Shown one piece after another: positions 22,569-32,422 of a stretch of DNA of 64,000 bases; the stretch's first letter is position 1; every line of letters starts with the position of its first letter. The stretch is from Polytrichum commune (lineage: Eukaryota > Streptophyta > Polytrichopsida > Polytrichales > Polytrichaceae). The DNA lies in the NCBI GenBank assembly GCA_950295325.1, contig OX485806.1:55049169-55113168 (forward strand). Reading direction: 5' to 3'. The position numbers and the translations under genes were made by a program. The notes under the pieces were generated by a model. It was given only the letters and a program-made list of their open reading frames with translations. It made no database searches and was not told the origin of the DNA.

Positions 22569-23675
22569 ATGGAGGACATCGTTGATTTGGGGGATAGCTC
22601 CCATTGTCCCTCCACCCAAGTGCCGATTGGGACTGATTACGATTATGCGACAGGGTTTCTGGACAGCCAGTCACCGTTGTCCACACCAGCTGCAGTGGGA
22701 AGAGGACCTGGACGTGGGAGGGGCAGAGCACGTGCCACACTTTCAGCCCCAGGTGCTTCACAATCACAATGTGCACCTCCCCACAAATTGCGCGGGCCTA
22801 ATTGGACCGAGGCGGAGATGCTTGTCCTCATAGGGCAAAAACGTATTGAGTGGGATGGGAGGCACAATTGTAGCCAACCTTCTCTTGCAAAATTCGTATA
22901 TGGGACGACCGCATGGAAATTGGTGTTGGCAGGGTGCATGGCTGTGGTGGGTTTTCGGGTGAGGGATGCCGACCAACTAACAAACAAGTGGGATGGTTTG
23001 ATCAAGGACTACAAGAAGCTCAAGGATTACATAGAGGGCACGGGGTCGGCGAATTGGTGGGGGATGAATAGAGAGGAGAAGAGAGATTTGTGTAAGACAA
23101 GAAAATTGCCATTGGAGTTTAGTGAGTGCATGTATACTGAAATGGAGAAATTTGTTGGAAAACGGCAAATTTTTGGCCGTGCAACAGACGTGGTGGACTC
23201 CGACCGCCTTGCTTCACCGCCAACAAAACATTTTGGCCGCTCTCCCCCCTCACCGCATGCACCTGTCTATGTTGGAGCAAGCAGCCCTGCCACGAGTTCC
23301 ACGACCGCACCTTGCTCCCCCATGGTTGGAACACCGGGGGACGACATTCCCGGATCCACTGGCCGCAAACGCAAGGCAGTGGGCACTGACAACCTAGTTG
23401 ACTTTGTGAAAGACTTCAATTATGAGTACCTCGCACGAGTGGAGGCACAAGACAAAGACAAACGGTCTTGGAGGTCCGAATTGATGGCACTCGACACGGC
23501 TAGGGAGGCTAGAATTGCACACAAGGAGGCTGAAGCATTCAACATGGACAAAAAACTTTATGAATTGGAGGTGGAGAGGACGAAAAATTTGGGCAACATG
23601 ACTAGCGCGTTGCTCATGTTGGCATCCTCTATGGACACTCTCACCAGGTTTAGTGTGCAACCCTCAACTCTTTGA
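22569..23675 (+). CDS. Harbinger partner protein with Myb/SANT (trihelix-like) DNA-binding domain
   Basis: This 368-residue protein corresponds to ORF1 of PIF/Harbinger elements. In that superfamily ORF1 binds the element ends and helps bring the transposase into the nucleus. I start it at the ATG at 22569 (MEDIVDLGDSS); the frame opens one codon earlier with GTG. Residues 44-54 form a Gly/Arg-rich, AT-hook- or NLS-like patch. Residues 74-195 form the DNA-binding domain, opening with GPNWTEAEMLVLI, with spaced tryptophans W79, W116 and W141 and the helix KWDGLIKDYKKLKDYIEG. Residues 205-265 are a Ser/Pro-rich linker. The C-terminal third is charged and likely helical (AHKEAEAFNMDKKLYELEVE), suited to self-association. 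There are no stops or frameshifts. It runs tail-to-tail into the transposase gene with a 19-bp gap. The alternative that it is a host trihelix factor is unlikely because it lies between the element's termini. Confidence 0.88.
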   Translation: MEDIVDLGDSSHCPSTQVPIGTDYDYATGFLDSQSPLSTPAAVGRGPGRGRGRARATLSAPGASQSQCAPPHKLRGPNWTEAEMLVLIGQKRIEWDGRHNCSQPSLAKFVYGTTAWKLVLAGCMAVVGFRVRDADQLTNKWDGLIKDYKKLKDYIEGTGSANWWGMNREEKRDLCKTRKLPLEFSECMYTEMEKFVGKRQIFGRATDVVDSDRLASPPTKHFGRSPPSPHAPVYVGASSPATSSTTAPCSPMVGTPGDDIPGSTGRKRKAVGTDNLVDFVKDFNYEYLARVEAQDKDKRSWRSELMALDTAREARIAHKEAEAFNMDKKLYELEVERTKNLGNMTSALLMLASSMDTLTRFSVQPSTL

Positions 23676-23694
23676 GTTTTTCTTGTCCTCTATG

Positions 23695-25503
23695 TCATAC
23701 TCTTCGCGGATGTCTGCCTATGTACTCGGAATTCTGTATACGTACTAGGTAGTCCAAAAGATCCTCCCTTGCCATCTTCCCTTCCAACAATGCTCTTTCT
23801 TCGCTCACAAGGCCCATTGGCCTTGGGGGTCGAAAGATGTCATCGTCATCCCTAGAAGGCATGTCGTCCACATCCATTGGTGGGAGGTGGCACTCTTCAA
23901 GTATTTGGTCCAATGTGCGGTCTTTGCTTGCAAGCAAAATGTTGTGCAACACACAACAAGTGTGCACAACTGTGGGCACAAAATCTAGTTTCAAAGATGT
24001 CTTTGCTCCAATCTCTTTGAACCTTGCTTTTAGAATACCAAACCCTCGTTCCACGCTCATACGGGTTGATGAGTGCTTGCGGTTGAACCATACTTCCTCA
24101 TTTGTTAGAGGCATCCCCATGGGGCCCATCTTGTATGGTGTTATGCACCAACTCAAGAGAGGGTACCCACGGTCTGCCACTATGTAGGGCGGGAATGGTA
24201 GTGCCGCCGGCCATGTCATGGGATCGTCGTGGAAGCCTCCCATAACTCCCTCCTCCACCTTTCGGTACAACTCCGTGGATTTGAAGTGAGCGCTGTCATG
24301 TAAAGAACCCGGGGGCCCGGTGTTGACAGATGTGAAATAACACTTGCTATCCACAACACCTTGGAGCAAAATTGAGAAAGATTTGTAGCGGTTCCGGTGG
24401 TCGGCCGCCACGATGCTATTGGGTGGTGCCGCAATATACACGTGGGTGCCATCGATTGCACCAATACAGTTGGGCATCCATTGTTTAGCTTGGAAGGCGG
24501 TTGTGACCCTTGCCAACCTTCGCCCAACCGGCCAAGCAATGAGGTGCCCAAAATTATTGCTTATGGCTGTGCACATTTGCCTCAAGATTCCATGCATGGT
24601 GGATTTTCCTAGTGCGGCTTTGTCGGCAACAAGAGGTATGGACACACCATGCATGAGCTTGAACAATGTCACAACCACCTTTTTCTCCACGCCAATAGGT
24701 TCTCTCCAATGGGTGTGTTGTCCTTGTATGTATGGACGAAGGTCGTGTACAAGTCTGTCAAATGTCCCCCTACGCATTCTCAATATGTCGTAGAACATGT
24801 CCGGAGTGTATATGTTGAACAAGTACTCCTCGAACCAACATGTGGACCGCGGCTTTACGTACCACTTTGCATCCACAACTTTTATGTGCCAAGCAACAAG
24901 GTCATGTATTTGCTTTTCGTGTGGGAGCTCCAACGCCTCCTCGTCGAGTTCATGCCTTGCAAATGCAGTGTTTGTTGAGGCAATGTCGGTGCCCTCAACC
25001 CCTTGCCTTGATTTTTTCCTATGTGTAAGCTGGGCTTTGGTTGCCTCCATTGTCGCATTGTACATGTGCATCATAACCACCGACATGTCAATGCATGCCA
25101 TAATAATGGGAAGCATGGCGGCAACATTCGTTGTGGTGATTGACCTTTCGCACGGTGGAAGGTGTAGGGGTATGTTGGTTGGTGGGCCGCAAGGCGGCAC
25201 GGGCGGATTGCATGGAATCGCACACGGGGCGGGAGGCGGAGACCACTCATCGCCAATGCACTCCACCGAGAGGAGGGGAAATGCTGGAAATGAATGGGGA
25301 GCCGGGCCATCAAGCACAGAAGGAGGCGGATTGAGGGCCGGGGAGCACGAAAAAGGCCGTTCGAGCGCGGAGCCAGATTGAGTTGCCTCATCCTCCCTTG
25401 CTTCTGGAACCTTCTTGCAAAAAAAAACGGGGTGGAGACTATACATCAATGTGTGCAGCGTCAATGAGCTGAATATGGTGCACTCAATAGGAGTGGTGGC
25501 CAT
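23695..25503 (-). CDS. PIF/Harbinger transposase, DDE nuclease, full length
   Basis: This 602-residue protein should cut and rejoin the transposon ends. The ATG is at 25503 and the stop at 23697-23695. Residues 50-118 are Pro-rich. Residues 200-260 hold the conserved region with WYVKPRS (214-220) and the helix MRRGTFDRLVHDLRPYI. Residues 271-310 contain a helix-turn-helix-like segment (ADKAALGKSTMHGILRQM). The nuclease core follows: GAIDGTH gives D351, IVADRGYP gives D444 and SVERGFGILK gives E485, so all three catalytic acids are present, with 40 residues between the second D and the E. The other family signatures PPGSLHDS (397-404) and HTCCVLHN (514-521) are also intact. An acidic patch (543-556) lies near the C-terminus. 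With no stop or frameshift in 602 codons, the gene is either young or still under selection. Domesticated host relatives (ALP1/HARBI1 type) exist, but terminal repeats and TSD show that this copy is transposon-borne. Confidence 0.92.
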   Translation of the reverse strand: MATTPIECTIFSSLTLHTLMYSLHPVFFCKKVPEAREDEATQSGSALERPFSCSPALNPPPSVLDGPAPHSFPAFPLLSVECIGDEWSPPPAPCAIPCNPPVPPCGPPTNIPLHLPPCERSITTTNVAAMLPIIMACIDMSVVMMHMYNATMEATKAQLTHRKKSRQGVEGTDIASTNTAFARHELDEEALELPHEKQIHDLVAWHIKVVDAKWYVKPRSTCWFEEYLFNIYTPDMFYDILRMRRGTFDRLVHDLRPYIQGQHTHWREPIGVEKKVVVTLFKLMHGVSIPLVADKAALGKSTMHGILRQMCTAISNNFGHLIAWPVGRRLARVTTAFQAKQWMPNCIGAIDGTHVYIAAPPNSIVAADHRNRYKSFSILLQGVVDSKCYFTSVNTGPPGSLHDSAHFKSTELYRKVEEGVMGGFHDDPMTWPAALPFPPYIVADRGYPLLSWCITPYKMGPMGMPLTNEEVWFNRKHSSTRMSVERGFGILKARFKEIGAKTSLKLDFVPTVVHTCCVLHNILLASKDRTLDQILEECHLPPMDVDDMPSRDDDDIFRPPRPMGLVSEERALLEGKMAREDLLDYLVRIQNSEYIGRHPRRV

Positions 25504-28106
25504 GAAGATGCTCTATTGTTAGCATTTAGGATTGTACATGCATACAGGAGCAGCAGTAAATGTGTAGGCTTATGGCAGACACCCATGCAGGACACCATGA
25601 CTAGCATAGAGACTGCACAGAGAATGAATTTTTTTATTTTTCGCAACAATGCGAGTCCCTATGTGAACCTCTGTGCGTGTGCAATTTTTTGTTGTGAGGT
25701 TCAGTCAAGTCCACACACGATGGTCATGCAGAACGAAGACTGTCTCGCAGGGAAGGTAAATTGACATCTGCAGTGAATGTGAAGTTCGGTTGCTTTGATT
25801 GATTGAAAAATGCAGAATGTAAACGATGCATTTCCCATACAGGCGACAAGAGAAAAGGACAAACAGAAGACGCCATACCCACAGAGTAAGTGGCAGCACA
25901 TGCCGACGCACTGCCACAGTGACGCACGCACCGAAAGTGATGCAAAACTATTGCGGATGGGGTGCAGAATCGAAATCAGAATACATGAATTCTACATGCT
26001 AACAACATAGAAAGTGGCCCCTGTAAACGACAACCATCGCCAACGCAAAGACCTCACAGACTGGACGTCGCACTGCAACATACACATTGAAAGCAGATGG
26101 TCCCCAAAACATACCCCCAGCGCCAATGAGCGCTCTGAACTTAGGTGTGCGATAGACAGAGGACCGAAAACAAACTGAAAGCAAAAGCCGACAGGGTGAT
26201 GTTCCACAAAATGCGAGGCAAAGTAATGGTGCACAAAAAAACAGGGACCAATATTTCGCATTCAGGGAGGTTTGCATCTGCGAGTGTCAAAACAAGCAGA
26301 ATGCGGAGTTCAGAGGCATGAAGACCAGCCTTAGGATTGAACATGAAAAACAAAAATCTACAACTACATGCACCTGTGGCTGCAATGCCTGAAATGCGCT
26401 ATCAAGAGCAGCAATCCTGGTCCTAATGGCGTCAAAGGGGTTCACTGCTGCAGTCAAATGCACTCGCAGGGGCAATATTTGTTGACCAATGTCTTCGTTG
26501 CGAAGCATGAGAAGCAAAGAACGGCCCAAGTCCCGTGACTCCAACTCAGCCTCGGAGTCGAAGCGAAGCATGAGTGCTCGCAGATCGGTGCAGTCCTCTT
26601 GCAACTCCCACTTGCAAAACATTTCTACAAGGGGAAGAAGTTGCATGCACGTGGCGCGGAGCGCATGATGCGACGGATTGGATGTCGCGACATGGCGGCG
26701 CCACACAAGCTGCCCTGCACAAACATAAACATTGTGCACAGCTCAGCCACCCCGCACATCACATCAAAGCACCGAAGCCAACAACAGAAGAAATATAAAC
26801 AAAGCATAATCAAACCAGGAGGTGGAGGAAAACAACTCACCCAACTTGGAATCCCGAAATTCGGACTCATGCTCCACCGAATGTGAATAGTACGCGTAGC
26901 AAAACAATTTGTACCCTTCCCAGTAATCCTGCACTCTACAAAGAGGTTGACGAAAGACAAGAAAGCAAATCCCAGCACACATCAGGAGGGACAATTTCCC
27001 CAAATTCGTAAACAACAAAGATGCAGCGACACATGAAAACCAGGTTTCGGCATGAAATGCCGAATGCGCTCAACACACAGTTGGAATACAAAACCGGATA
27101 GAATTGCATGTCTCAATGGTTATTGCGCTTGAGATGTGTACAGACTAAGAGTGCACATGAGGGGGGGGGTCAGGAGTGAGGTTGTGGGAATGTGCAGTGG
27201 ATGTAGAGAAGACCGGCCAATGCCTCGACGACACTCCAGGGAGGCAGGGCACATCGACCTCCCAACCCTAAAGACGATGAGGGAATGTATCGACATGCCC
27301 GGAAACGATGGATGATGGACCGCAGGACAGAAAACGCAATTGACACATTTACCAAACACAAAACCCGGAACTTGACGAACAAAAACCAACTTGCACAACG
27401 GGAGAGACTGCAATTTTGCGGTCCACCAGCACGCTTGCAAGTGGTTGACAAAAATACCGGACCGCCTGAGAGATGCATGAATGCCAAGCAAGAAGCAGGA
27501 GAATCGCTAGAAGCCAGAGTGGTTGCAAGCATACAATCCCGAATCCAGGCGGGGACGCTCCGAAACCACAAAGACAGGAAAACACTAAATACGATATCAT
27601 AATACGAGGGTACGCAAGGGCCCGCCCAACAACAGCGGCCTCGATAGCAGTATCCCCGAGGTTGCATACAGCTGCATGCGGGCACCCTGCAACACCGGAC
27701 GAAGCAGGTCGCCAGCGGCAATTCACGGGCAGACGTCCCCATGGCCACCGCCGGTTGAAGACAAATTGAAAACCAGAATACCACCGAACAAAGCTGGCGC
27801 ACTCAACCACTCAGGAGGGCAGAAGAAGTCACCCGAAATGCAGCCCCCGGAGTTCGCTGTCGATCGATGCCTCGTCCTCCATCTCTTCCGATTTCGTGCG
27901 AGCGTGACCGCAGAGTCGCAGACCTACCAACCGTCGAAGTGTGCAAGGCCGCACAACCCTGGAAACATGGGGACCAACAGAAAATTGTTGGATGAGGTCC
28001 GTCCATCTCCGCCCCGGGCCCGCCGGGTGTGGCCCCCGGCATGGCACCGCCAAAAGGCCCCTGCTAGCCTCTCCTACCCGGTTGCGAGGGTCCCGGTAGG
28101 GCTTCC
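25504..28106 (-). other. Right non-coding arm of the Harbinger element, leader or intron of the transposase gene
   Basis: About 2.6 kb lie between the transposase start and the right terminal repeat. On the + strand the sequence is A/C-rich; read in the direction of the transposase gene it is T/G-rich, a mirror image of the left arm. Long frames such as 27170-27802 (210 codons, minus strand) again give Cys/Trp/Phe-rich peptides without a domain and overlap frames on the other strand. I read the region as promoter and untranslated leader, possibly intron-bearing. No other gene is supported. Confidence 0.5.
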
Positions 28107-28150
28107 CCCCTGCCGGTCCCGGTCCAGCACTCCCTGGTGCGGGGGGGCCC
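28107..28150 (-). repeat. Right terminal inverted repeat of the Harbinger element
   Basis: The complement of this end opens GGGCCCCCCCGCACCAGGGA and pairs with the left end over about 40 bp. TTA (28151-28153) follows directly and duplicates the TTA at 19799-19801. Confidence 0.8.
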
Positions 28151-28218
28151 TTAGTTTGACCAGTTTCTAACTCTAGCGTAATACGTAAAGGTTAATTGGC
28201 CATGATTAGTAAGCCAAT

Positions 28219-30451
28219 TTGGACTAGTAGGTTATGAAAGGGACAAGTAGAAATTAATGAAACTATTAGAAAATTAGCAAGTGATATAGTAAGCCACTTA
28301 GGATTAGTGGGCTTCAAGGTGGCAAGTAACCGCCTAGGCCACATAGGTAAGGCAAACTAAGGTGGAAGTAAATAAGGGCCAAGAAATGATTTCTTGGTTA
28401 GCCTTAGGAATCTTCCCATACCTAGATAATATATATGTAGATTTTAGGCTACAATCTACTACATCATGAATGAAAAAAAAAATGAGGATTATATGTGCAT
28501 TCTTTGAAAATTTTAGAACAATTATCTTCATTTTAGGAAAAAAAGAAATATAGGGATATAGGAGGGACGCACATGTTAGGCACCTCCTCTCATTATTTAT
28601 AGAGTTAGGATTAGCGTTAGAATACCTTACCTTATTCACGTCTATAGGCTACACGAGAGCTAGGTCCTTTGTATCCTTTACCTTTTTTGAATATACGAGT
28701 TTCAAGCTCAACCTTCTTCATAGTTATTCAAGGTGGAGGCAAAGTAAAATTTTAGCTTAGTTAAGTTGAATGATGATGAATGCAACTTGAGATGTCCTAT
28801 AACAACTCACATGAAGTGAGATATTACATAAGTTAAAACGAGGTAGCTTATGTAGCAAATTGATTTGGAAAACTTGACATAGAAATTGAGAGACGATTAT
28901 AAAGGAGTAGCTTATGGAGTCAAACATATGATGAGGAAATTGGATATTCACATGAGGTGAAAATAGACACAAAAGTAGACAGGAGTTATGTCGAAGTGAT
29001 TATTACAAAAATAAGTGAGACTTGAAAGGTTCTAGGTGCGAGTGTTAACAATTGAAATTGAAATATTATAGATGTGAGAAGATTGGTTGATACACAAGGC
29101 AACTACAAAGAGTAAGAGAAACAAAGGTGATGAATGCAAAATTGTATGCGGACAACTATTGCATGAAAACTAACCTCCACATAATTCTCCTCATTCTTCC
29201 TATCTCATAATTCTCTTAATAAAAAAAAGTTGTTTGGTAATTGATAATTTGAAAGAACCCCATGATCAAATCATTTCAATTACAAGTATATTATTATTTT
29301 ACAATATAAGCGGCTATCATTAAATATCAATGAACCCTATATACCTTAAAATATCTAAGAGGTTAATGAATCATAACTTGAATGTTTTTGGAATACAATA
29401 CGGAAAATTATGAACAAGGAATAAAGTGTGATGAGTTCTTTATTCATTTTGATTTGACTACATGATGATATTACTTTAACCACTGATCGGTTATGTTATG
29501 ACTATGCTAAAAATAGAATACATTCAATTATATCATGAATGTACTTAAAATAAACTGTGTATGATTCTATCTATGACAGAGATATATTATTAATGTGCTA
29601 AAAATATACTACATATGAGATAGTGGCGAATCCATAATTGGTTGTAAGATTGATAATTCAAGAAATAGAAAGAAGAAAGAGGTTTGGAAAATAATCACAA
29701 AACGGTTACTTGGCCGTTTGAAGAAGGACATTTGGACACTCGTAGGAGGTTGTTTAGTTACATTGGAGACGGTCACTCGGCCACTTGAAGAAGATTATTT
29801 AAATACTTAAAGAAAGTTACTTGTGACTTGGAATTACTGTCATTTGAAGAAAAAATTACTTATTACTCGGTATTGGACGACTTGAAGAAATTTATGACCA
29901 TTTGGATACTCCAAAAAATATCATTAAGATGTCGCACTAAAAATGAATTGTAATTTATATCATTAAGGAATCAAAGGACACACGAGAAGAAGAGGATTAT
30001 CATAAGAGGAATGACTAAGTTGAGTTAATAAGTCAAAGATGCTTCCTCAAGAATCGATAAGAAAATGAAAGATTAGTAGAGGCATTACTACACATGTGAA
30101 GAGGAAATCTCCTTTACATGGGAAGAGAATATCTAATAACCACCACATTACTGTTAAAATACTATCCACACATGTTTCAACGGAAAGAAGTTCCGGTAAT
30201 GAAAACTAACAATTAGGAGACTAAAGATAAGACTTGCAAAAGAGGGAAAAGTTTTGGAATGAATGATAATTTGGCTTCATTGAAGACGGTTACTTAGCTA
30301 CTTACCGAGTGTAAAAGAAAAAGACAACCGCAAGATGATAATAACGCACGACGAGGAAATTAGGTAGTAAGGTCATTATAATCCGGACAATGCTCTAAGT
30401 CATTAAGATACGGTCAACCCTAGGAACATGTAGAGGTAGTTGAGCTCTACA
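28219..30451. mobile_element. Family A LTR, copy A3, with CCAAT on both sides
   Basis: This is the longest copy of family A in the window (2233 bp). It is homologous in direct orientation to 1-1425 and in inverted orientation to 14527-15925. CCAAT occurs immediately before (28214-28218) and after (30452-30456). The flanking sequences 'catgattagtaag' and 'gctattacacaacc' are adjacent in the uninterrupted family D copy (complement of about 36260-36290), which supports insertion into family D. One end reads TGTAGAGCTC on the minus strand; the other end (TTGGAC) lacks the expected TG, so the outer boundary is less certain. Two unrelated short frames (28334-28639, 28757-28972) are not genes. Confidence 0.6.
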
Positions 30452-30634
30452 CCAATGCTATTACACAACCACTTTATCAAAATCTATTATTTGCTTAGAT
30501 GTTGATGATTCCCTTATTTGCCCCATTCACACAAATATTAAGGAACTTATGGTTGTTAAAACCTAGGCAGTTGTGGGCGCCACTCCCAGGTCATTGTTGT
30601 TCCAAGGCGTTGTCCCAAAACAACGCCCCACTTA

Positions 30635-31602
30635 CACTACTAGAAAACCATGACCAAATCAACAAAAAATCAACAGATCTTTGTTGATCCGGGCACTGCA
30701 ATGACCGATTTCACTGATTTTTGAATTTTTGTAAAAATCAACAGTTTTGCTGCCTACATTTTTGTTGATCTGAATAGTACAATGACCAAATCAACAACAT
30801 TTTAGTAAAAGTGAAAAAATTTGGAATCTTTTTGGAATATTGTAGAATCTTTTTAATCTTTTGCAATTTATGGACTTATAAGTGTATGGGTATAGAAATA
30901 ATTACAAATTCAAAGTTGTGTAAATATTATAAATATTATATTAGTTGATAGTTAATATTATATATATGTTTATTAATATGTATATGAATTAATATTAATA
31001 TGTATAATATGTATATAGTATATAATATATATGTATATAACATATTATATATATTAATATGTATATATTAATATGTATATATAAATTGTAATTATATATA
31101 GTAAATATACTGTATATATTTACTGTAAATATATACATCAAGTAGGTAGTAAAGAGAAAATAGTGGCCTTAGTCTAGAAAGGTTTAAAACACTCCATTTA
31201 TATCATGTGTGATGTGATGACCTAGTGGTTAAGGCACATGTGTGGGTGTCACTAGGTGCAAGGTTCGAACCCTGTTGTCGACACCTTTGGCCTTGGCCTT
31301 GCCACCTAGGTGAGTGGTAGGTAGTCTATTCTTGTAGGTGAGGTATAGGTTGAGGGTTATTTGGGAGGGGTTAGAAGTTGCAGACCTGTCAACCATTCAT
31401 GTTTGATTTTTTAATGATATGTACATATATATATATATATAGAATAAGTTTTTTTAAGAAAATCTTTTTGTGACCAAATCAATAGAAAAAATCAACAAAA
31501 TTGTGTTACATCATATCCAGGTCAACGCGTCCTAAGTAACAACCGCGACCAACGCCTTTCTGTTGATTTTTTGTTGATCCGGACGCAGAATTTCTACTAG
31601 TG
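30635..31602. mobile_element. Non-autonomous CACTA element (968 bp)
   Basis: The left end reads CACTACTAGAAAA and the complement of the right end CACTAGTAGAAAT, the hallmark terminal repeat of the CACTA (En/Spm) superfamily. TTA is duplicated at 30632-30634 and 31603-31605, matching the 3-bp duplication of this superfamily. Both subterminal zones contain many copies of ATCAACA or its complement TGTTGAT in both orientations, likely transposase-binding repeats. No transposase frame exists. The middle holds AT-rich DNA and a SINE. The family D copy at 3060-3110 shows the same host sequence without the insertion. Confidence 0.88.
31205..31441 (+). mobile_element. tRNA-derived SINE inside the CACTA element
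   Basis: A box-A-like promoter (tagtggttaagg, 31223-31234) and a perfect box B (ggttcgaaccc, 31262-31272) stand about 28 bp apart, in the spacing of a tRNA gene and its derived SINEs. The unit ends in a short (TA)n run at about 31425-31441. It does not fold as a complete tRNA with CCA-ready ends, so I call a SINE, not a functional tRNA. The 5' boundary and target duplication could not be fixed. Confidence 0.65.
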
Positions 31603-31873
31603 TTAAATTGCCATTTCTCCTAGCTCACAACAGCGATTGAGGTGTTAGTTAGCATTCTAGCATTTGGCCGCCATAAGCTATTTATAACTCATGGCCTTAT
31701 CCTTGTGATTTCTAATCTTTGTGAACGGGAGGCGTTCTCAACGCCTGGGGCCTCACCTACACTAGGATCACTTGGGCCCTCTTACTAATGGCGCCACAAG
31801 TCCCGAGTTTCAATCTAAGGTCCCCTCTGTGCCCATGGTGTTGCGGGCACTCCTCATAGAGAGGTGCGCGAGA

Positions 31874-32422
31874 ATAGACGTAATATGAAGATAGTGGGAT
31901 ATCGTTGAGCCAAATACACCTCTTAAAAAAAATTGCTATCATAATACAAATAATACGTTGTGTTATTTGTATTAATAATCTAGATACTATTTAGAAGTGC
32001 ACAAATAAGGTGACCACTTAGTATATTCTAAGACCTTATTAAGATTTGGTTGGGTGAGGTATCATCAAAGATAATATTAGGCTACCAATCATGATAAGGT
32101 AGACAACATCATTTATTAAAGAAGATGGTAACTATGGAAAAATGGTACTGCTAGAATGGGCAAACAATTTTTCTAGAAAAAAAAGACGTTGATAGTACCA
32201 ACACCAACAATAAGCCGATACAAAATATTTGTTGGGAATGCTACCATATAGCTACCTCGAGGTAGCTAGTATCCTGGCAATGCATTAGATTAGTAGTTCC
32301 ATATGGAATAAGGATAAGGTCCATAGAGTATTTGGTTCTACCATGGGTAATTTAAAAAATCCTATAACATAAGTTGGAACCTTTAACATAAGGCCATATT
32401 CCTTGCTAGTTCCTTATTTTTA
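31874..32422. other. Unassigned spacer
   Basis: AT-rich DNA without a recognisable gene lies between family D copy D2 and the zinc-knuckle remnant. A short palindrome (ctacctcgaggtag) occurs near 32250. Confidence 0.4.

Larger units (their letters stand above)
19802..28150. mobile_element. PIF/Harbinger-type DNA transposon, apparently complete (8349 bp)
   Basis: The element is bounded by imperfect GC-rich terminal inverted repeats of about 40 bp and by TTA on both sides. It carries the two genes of the superfamily, a Myb/SANT-like protein (22569-23675, +) and a DDE transposase (23695-25503, -), both without internal stops. The rest, about 2.7 kb at the left and 2.6 kb at the right, is GC-rich and non-coding as far as I can tell. 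The element is GC-richer than its AT-rich surroundings. The host sequence, a family D LTR, has uninterrupted counterparts at 42780-42820 and 51650-51690 that serve as empty sites. At over 8 kb it is, to my knowledge, on the long side for the superfamily. Confidence 0.9.
19770..31873 (-). mobile_element. Family D LTR, copy D2, broken up by three later insertions
   Basis: Pieces of one inverted family D LTR are found in order at 19770-19801, 28154-28218, 30452-30634 and 31603-31873. Between them lie the Harbinger element, a family A LTR and a CACTA element, each with its own target duplication. The left end reads TGTCGCAATCC, the complement of the family D 3' end. The flanks GTAGA (19765-19769) and ATAGA (31874-31878) agree in four of five bases. 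Part of the middle of the LTR is missing compared with 35837-42824, so a deletion also occurred. Confidence 0.6.

Noticed and set aside
1-30451. Family A copies A1 and A3 as the two LTRs of one 30-kb retroelement
   Set aside because: A3 has its own CCAAT duplication within family D sequence, and the region between holds unrelated elements in both orientations.
31211-31285. Functional tRNA gene in the CACTA element
   Set aside because: Box A and box B are present, but the acceptor and anticodon stems do not pair convincingly. A SINE head explains it better.
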